Source: Bacteroidota bacterium (GTDB lineage Bacteria > Bacteroidota > Bacteroidia > Chitinophagales > BACL12). From it: a stretch of DNA of 64,000 nt. The notes beneath the pieces are model-generated. The model ran no database searches and was not told the DNA's origin. It saw only the letters and a list, made by a program, of their open reading frames with translations. The translations under genes and the position numbers were made by a program. The stretch lies in NCBI GenBank assembly GCA_016706865.1, contig JADJIS010000001.1:248001-312000 (forward strand). Reading direction: 5' to 3'. Shown piece by piece: positions 60,167-64,000 of this stretch; within the stretch, counting starts at the first letter, position 1, and each line of letters begins with the position of its first letter.

Positions 60167-62833
60167 ATGAAATTAAAAATGTTTGCAATAGCCACTTTAT
60201 CGGTGGTTTTATTTTATCAGTGCGATCCAACCAAAAAACTCTATTCAGGAGAAGAATATCTTGGTGATATCGACACGATACCTGAAGTTTATGATGAATA
60301 CAGTTATGAAGGAGAGGGTGAATATGATTATGACTATGATGATTATAGTTACGACGATTACCTGGATACTGCAGTAAGCAAATATAGTTCTTCGGTGTAT
60401 CATGGCTCCGAAACACGTCTCAGCGATTTGATCCATACCAATCTTGAGGTGAAATTTGACTGGGCTAAAGCATGGATGTTTGGGAAAGCAACACTCACTA
60501 TCAAACCCTACTTTCAACCCACCTCCACACTCACACTCGATGCAAAAGGATTTGAAATAAAGGAAGTTTCCATGGTAACTGCCACCGGAAAAACACCTTT
60601 AAAATATATTTATAATACAGATTCCATTCCTGATACTTTTAAATTGATAATTGACCTCGGACGCACTTATAGCAGAACAGAGGAATATAAAATATTTATC
60701 GATTATATCGCAAAACCAAACGACCTGCCACTCGGTGGAAGTGCTGCCATAAGTGCAGATAAAGGTTTATATTTTATTAATAATGATGGTTCAGATAAAA
60801 ATAAACCGATGCAGATATGGACACAGGGAGAAACAGAGGCAACATCTTGCTGGTGTCCTACTATCGACAAACCAAACGAAAGATGCACCAATAATTTTTT
60901 TATAACCATTGAAGATAAATATCAGACATTATCTAACGGAGCTTTAATTTCTTCCAAAAAAAATGCGGACGGAACCCGCACCGACAACTGGAAAATGGAT
61001 CAACCTCATGCTCCGTATTTATTTATGATGTCGATTGGGGAATATTCAATTGTAAAAGATACCTGGAAAAAAATACCGGTGAATTATTACGTTGAAAAAG
61101 AATATGAAAAAGATGCCAAAGCTATTTTCGGCAATACTCCTGAAATGATTGAATTTTATTCTAAAACGTTAGGTGTTGATTATGTTTGGCCAAAATACAG
61201 TCAGGTAATTGTGCGCGATTATGTAAGTGGTGCAATGGAAAACACCTCTGCAACAGTTCATGGAGAATTTTTACAACAACACAGTCGCGACCTATTGGAT
61301 GAAAATAATGAAGATGTTATTTCCCACGAATTATTTCACCAATGGTTTGGCGATCTTGTAACTTGTGAAAGCTGGAGTAATCTTCCTTTAAATGAATCGT
61401 TCGCAACTTATGGTGAATATTTATGGCGTGAATATAAATATGGAAGAGATGATGCTGATTATACCGGCACACTCGATCTCAGTAGCTATTTGGATGAATC
61501 GGATTACAAACAAGTTGATCTTATTCGTTTCAAATATGATACAAGGGAAGACATGTTTGATTCACACTCGTATGCCAAAGGAGGAAGAGTTTTACATATG
61601 CTTCGTAAATATTTAGGTGATGAAGCATTTTTTGCAGGTTTAAATAAATATCTTGTAGATAATAAATACAACTCTGTAGAAATTCACAATTTGCGTTTGG
61701 CCATGGAAGCAGTTTCCGGTGAAGACCTTAATTGGTTCTTTAATCAATGGTTCTTAAGTAGCGGACATGCCAATATTGATATTTATACCGAATACATGGA
61801 GTATGAAAAACAATTGGTGATCAATGTTACGCAATACCAGGATACCACTACAACTCCATTATATGTTTTGCCTTTGGATGTTGATATTTATATTAATGGT
61901 AAAGTAGAACGTAAACGTATTATAGTTGACAAACAAAAACAAGCTTTCACATTTAATTACGAAACAAAACCAGACCTTGTAAATGTGGATGCGGAAAAAA
62001 TGTTGTTGGGAGTTAAAACAGAAAACAAAACATTGGAGGAATATACTTTTCAATATAAAAATGCGCCTTTGTATGTTGACAGGAAAGAAGCAATAGAAGC
62101 TGTTAGTCAATATCAATATGAGAGTCCAGCTTATCGCCAATTAGTGGAATCAGCTTTATATGATAAACATTGGGCAATACGTCAGTTTGCATTGGATACG
62201 CTATTACTCGATGGAAATACATCGCAACAAATTAAAGATAGAATTTTGGATATGGCAAAAACAGATCCAAGAAGTTATGTAAGAGCAAGTGCAATTTATA
62301 CTTTACCTGAAATTACAGGTATTAATGCATGGTCGGCCTACGAACAAGCTTTGGGAGATAGTTCATATACAGTGGTAGCTGCAGGTTTATCCTCTATTTA
62401 CAACAACGACGAAAAAAAGGGACTGGAACTTGCGCGAAAATATAAAAATGAAGATAACTACAGCCTGAACTATACGGTATTAAATATTTTAGGAATGGGT
62501 GGAGATGCTATAGATAATGATTTCTTTCTCCAAAAATTCGCTGAAGCTTCAGGATATGATGCCTACTTTGTTATGATAAATTACGAGCCATATTTGCAAC
62601 GTCAAACGGATTCTTATATCATTATAAAAGGAATAGATGCATTAAAAGAAATTGCATCTGATGAAAATAATTTCTGGATGTCGTTTACCGCAAGTGGTAT
62701 TATTTCAGGCTTGAAAGGCACCTATGAAACGGCACTTGAAAATGAAACAAATCCGCAAATTCAAAAATCGTTACAGGCAGCAATTGATCATATAAATACA
62801 ACAATGGCCGGGTTGGGTACAATTGATTATTAA
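60167..62833 (+). CDS. M1 family aminopeptidase, lipoprotein
   Basis: An 888-residue protein from the ATG at 60167; an upstream frame of 16 codons is unlikely because a lipoprotein signal (VVLFYQC, lipid Cys19) begins here. After an acidic, Tyr-rich linker (about residues 34-56, EYDYDYDDYSYDDY) comes an M1 peptidase: substrate loop VSGAMENTSATVHG, zinc site ISHELFHQWFGD with the third ligand in NLPLNESFATYGEY, and a Tyr in SYAKGGRVLHMLRKY. The C-terminal third is helical and HEAT-like. It removes N-terminal residues from peptides outside the cytoplasm. TACCTTTA at 60124 may be its -7 box. Confidence 0.92.
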   Translation: MKLKMFAIATLSVVLFYQCDPTKKLYSGEEYLGDIDTIPEVYDEYSYEGEGEYDYDYDDYSYDDYLDTAVSKYSSSVYHGSETRLSDLIHTNLEVKFDWAKAWMFGKATLTIKPYFQPTSTLTLDAKGFEIKEVSMVTATGKTPLKYIYNTDSIPDTFKLIIDLGRTYSRTEEYKIFIDYIAKPNDLPLGGSAAISADKGLYFINNDGSDKNKPMQIWTQGETEATSCWCPTIDKPNERCTNNFFITIEDKYQTLSNGALISSKKNADGTRTDNWKMDQPHAPYLFMMSIGEYSIVKDTWKKIPVNYYVEKEYEKDAKAIFGNTPEMIEFYSKTLGVDYVWPKYSQVIVRDYVSGAMENTSATVHGEFLQQHSRDLLDENNEDVISHELFHQWFGDLVTCESWSNLPLNESFATYGEYLWREYKYGRDDADYTGTLDLSSYLDESDYKQVDLIRFKYDTREDMFDSHSYAKGGRVLHMLRKYLGDEAFFAGLNKYLVDNKYNSVEIHNLRLAMEAVSGEDLNWFFNQWFLSSGHANIDIYTEYMEYEKQLVINVTQYQDTTTTPLYVLPLDVDIYINGKVERKRIIVDKQKQAFTFNYETKPDLVNVDAEKMLLGVKTENKTLEEYTFQYKNAPLYVDRKEAIEAVSQYQYESPAYRQLVESALYDKHWAIRQFALDTLLLDGNTSQQIKDRILDMAKTDPRSYVRASAIYTLPEITGINAWSAYEQALGDSSYTVVAAGLSSIYNNDEKKGLELARKYKNEDNYSLNYTVLNILGMGGDAIDNDFFLQKFAEASGYDAYFVMINYEPYLQRQTDSYIIIKGIDALKEIASDENNFWMSFTASGIISGLKGTYETALENETNPQIQKSLQAAIDHINTTMAGLGTIDY

Positions 62834-62872
62834 TTGTGCTTTTATTGGAAAATTCTTTTTAAATCATTAAAT

Positions 62873-62923
62873 AAAAAGGAGCTGAGTTCCGGAGAAAACC
62901 TCCAATACTTAGCTCCTTTTTTT
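62873..62923. terminator. Terminator after the M1 peptidase gene
   Basis: AAAAAGGAGCT ... AGCTCCTTTTTTT, an 11-bp perfect outer stem, with an inner GGAG/CTCC hairpin in the 29-nt loop. It works in either direction and lies between genes ending at 62833 and 63099. Confidence 0.85.
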
Positions 62924-63098
62924 GATATCTTATCAAGTCGAAGCGATCTCACCACTCCCTATTCACTACTCACCAATAGTCAAAATTCAATAGTCAGTAG
63001 TAGGAACTATGGGCTTAAATGAATCTACTCATTACTCATTACTCATTTCGTGAAGTGTGAATCCTGAGTTTTGAATAAAACTTTTAATTATTCCTAAA
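62924..63098. repeat. Intergenic CACTACTCACC/ATTACTCATT repeats
   Basis: Low-complexity words: CACCACTCCCTATTCACTACTCACC and later CTACTCATTACTCATTACTC. They resemble the arrays at 55185 and 56710. No gene is seen. Confidence 0.5.
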
Positions 63099-64000
63099 TC
63101 AAAATGCCTGCATTTCAACCAAACGCGCATACAATCCGTTTTTAGCGATAAGGGCATTATGGTTTCCCCGTTCAACTATTCTTCCTTCCTGCATCACTAT
63201 TATTTCATCAGCGTATTGTATTGTAGATAAGCGATGTGCAATAACAATAGATGTGCGGTTCTTCATTAATTTAAATAAGGCATCCTGCACCAACTTTTCA
63301 TTTTCTGTATCGAGTGAAGAGGTTGCCTCATCCAAAATAAGTATGGGTGGATTTTTATAAATAGCGCGTGCAATGGTAATTCGCTGACGTTCACCTCCGC
63401 TTAATTTAGAACCTCTGTCGCCAATAACAGTTTGATATCCATTTTCCAATCGCATAATAAATTCATGTGCGTTTGCTACTTTAGCTGCTTTAATTACATC
63501 TTCCTCCACAGCGTAATCAATCCCGAATGCGATATTATTATAAACGGTATCATTAAATAAAATAGATTCCTGGGTTACAATTCCCAGTTGATTTCTAAGA
63601 CTGGTTATTCTAAGGTCACGGATATTGTAATCATCGATTAAAATTTCTCCATCCGTTACATCGTGAAATCTTGCCAACAGATCTGCGAAAGTGGATTTTC
63701 CCGATCCGGAAGGACCCACCAAGGCAACCATTTTACCTTTGTCGATCTTAATATTGATATTATTTAAAACCAGATTTTCGGCATATCGGAAACTGACATT
63801 TTTATACTCCACCGCAGCAGTAAATGTTTTAATATTTGTTGCGTGCAGACTTTCTTTAATATTTATTTCCGCATCCATGATACTTTCAATGCGCTCCAGG
63901 GATGCAATTCCGCGCTGAATATAAAAGTATGAATTTGCAACATTTCGTGCAGGCCCAAGCATGTTCGCAAAAACTAAAATATAACCGATAAATATATCCG
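63099..64000 (-). CDS. ABC transporter ATP-binding/permease protein, C-terminal part (cut by window edge)
   Basis: The visible 300 residues are the end of a fused exporter of the MsbA/lipid-ABC type. A remnant of the last membrane helix (IFIGYILVFANMLGPARNVA) and a linker helix are followed by the nucleotide-binding domain: Walker A VGPSGSGKSTFADLLARF, Q-loop GIVTQESILFND, signature LSGGERQRITIARAI, Walker B ILILDEATSSLD and H-loop VIAHRLSTIQYAD. The frame runs on past 64000 without a start, so the N-terminus is outside. Which lipid, peptide or drug it exports is not shown. Confidence 0.93.
   Translation of the reverse strand, partial: DIFIGYILVFANMLGPARNVANSYFYIQRGIASLERIESIMDAEINIKESLHATNIKTFTAAVEYKNVSFRYAENLVLNNINIKIDKGKMVALVGPSGSGKSTFADLLARFHDVTDGEILIDDYNIRDLRITSLRNQLGIVTQESILFNDTVYNNIAFGIDYAVEEDVIKAAKVANAHEFIMRLENGYQTVIGDRGSKLSGGERQRITIARAIYKNPPILILDEATSSLDTENEKLVQDALFKLMKNRTSIVIAHRLSTIQYADEIIVMQEGRIVERGNHNALIAKNGLYARLVEMQAF

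Noticed and set aside
62834..63022. A 62-codon frame after the M1 peptidase gene
   Set aside because: It runs through the terminator hairpin and low-complexity repeats.

Overview
The window is AT-rich chromosomal DNA from a member of the Bacteroidota. Three things point there: seven secreted proteins end in a type IX secretion (Por) sorting domain with a YPNP-type motif; promoters of the Bacteroidota form (TTTG, 19-20 nt, TAnnTTTG) recur; and housekeeping genes such as ftsH, purS and the birA/rsfS pair have the form typical of that phylum. The genus cannot be read from the sequence. No rRNA, tRNA, phage or CRISPR array was found.

Layout. 1-2.0 kb: str operon (rpsL, rpsG, start of fusA) behind two tandem promoters. 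2.0-13.4 kb: accessory block. Two paralogous lipoproteins with a protein-glutaminase-like Cys-His-Asp triad lie at its ends. Between them are a large T9SS protein, a T9SS glycoside-hydrolase-like protein, and a three-gene operon of an MmeI-like type IIL restriction-modification enzyme, an OLD-type AAA ATPase without nuclease domain, and a small TOPRIM-like protein. 13.5-21.5 kb: pepP, pssA, purS, a membrane protein, rsmI, a DUF5723-like envelope protein and a glcD-type oxidase. 21.6-28.6 kb: secreted T9SS proteins (Omp28-like, MopE-like, laminin-B-like) and a GT-C-like membrane protein. 28.9-35.2 kb: a fatty-acid beta-oxidation operon (TetR regulator, fadN-, fadA- and fadE-type enzymes) with an operator inside the promoter. 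35.3-39 kb: two small paralogous lipoproteins, purD and metF.

39.1-40.6 kb: a complete IS200/RAYT-like HUH transposase between two inverted arrays of one 52-bp palindromic repeat (3 copies on one side, 11 good plus about 4 decayed on the other). Copies decay with distance from the transposase. 41-45.7 kb: four-gene secretion operon with a lipase-like alpha/beta hydrolase. 45.9-46.4 kb: 137-bp tandem repeats, each with a 15-bp hairpin. 46.4-55 kb: xseBA, birA, rsfS, ftsH, a LutC-like protein, lpxH, a hypothetical protein and prfA. 55.2-59.3 kb: nucleotide-sugar and KDO genes (ugd, UDP-xylose synthase, kdsD). The ugd-uxs pair is split by a four-helix-bundle gene flanked by inverted heptamer repeats. 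59.6-64 kb: a biotin carrier protein, an M1 aminopeptidase lipoprotein and the end of an ABC exporter.

The most interesting objects are the restriction/ATPase/TOPRIM-like operon, the transposase with its inverted arrays, the paired glutaminase-like lipoproteins, the heptamer-bracketed four-helix gene, and four genes whose -7 box sits exactly 4 nt before the ATG, which predicts leaderless mRNAs.
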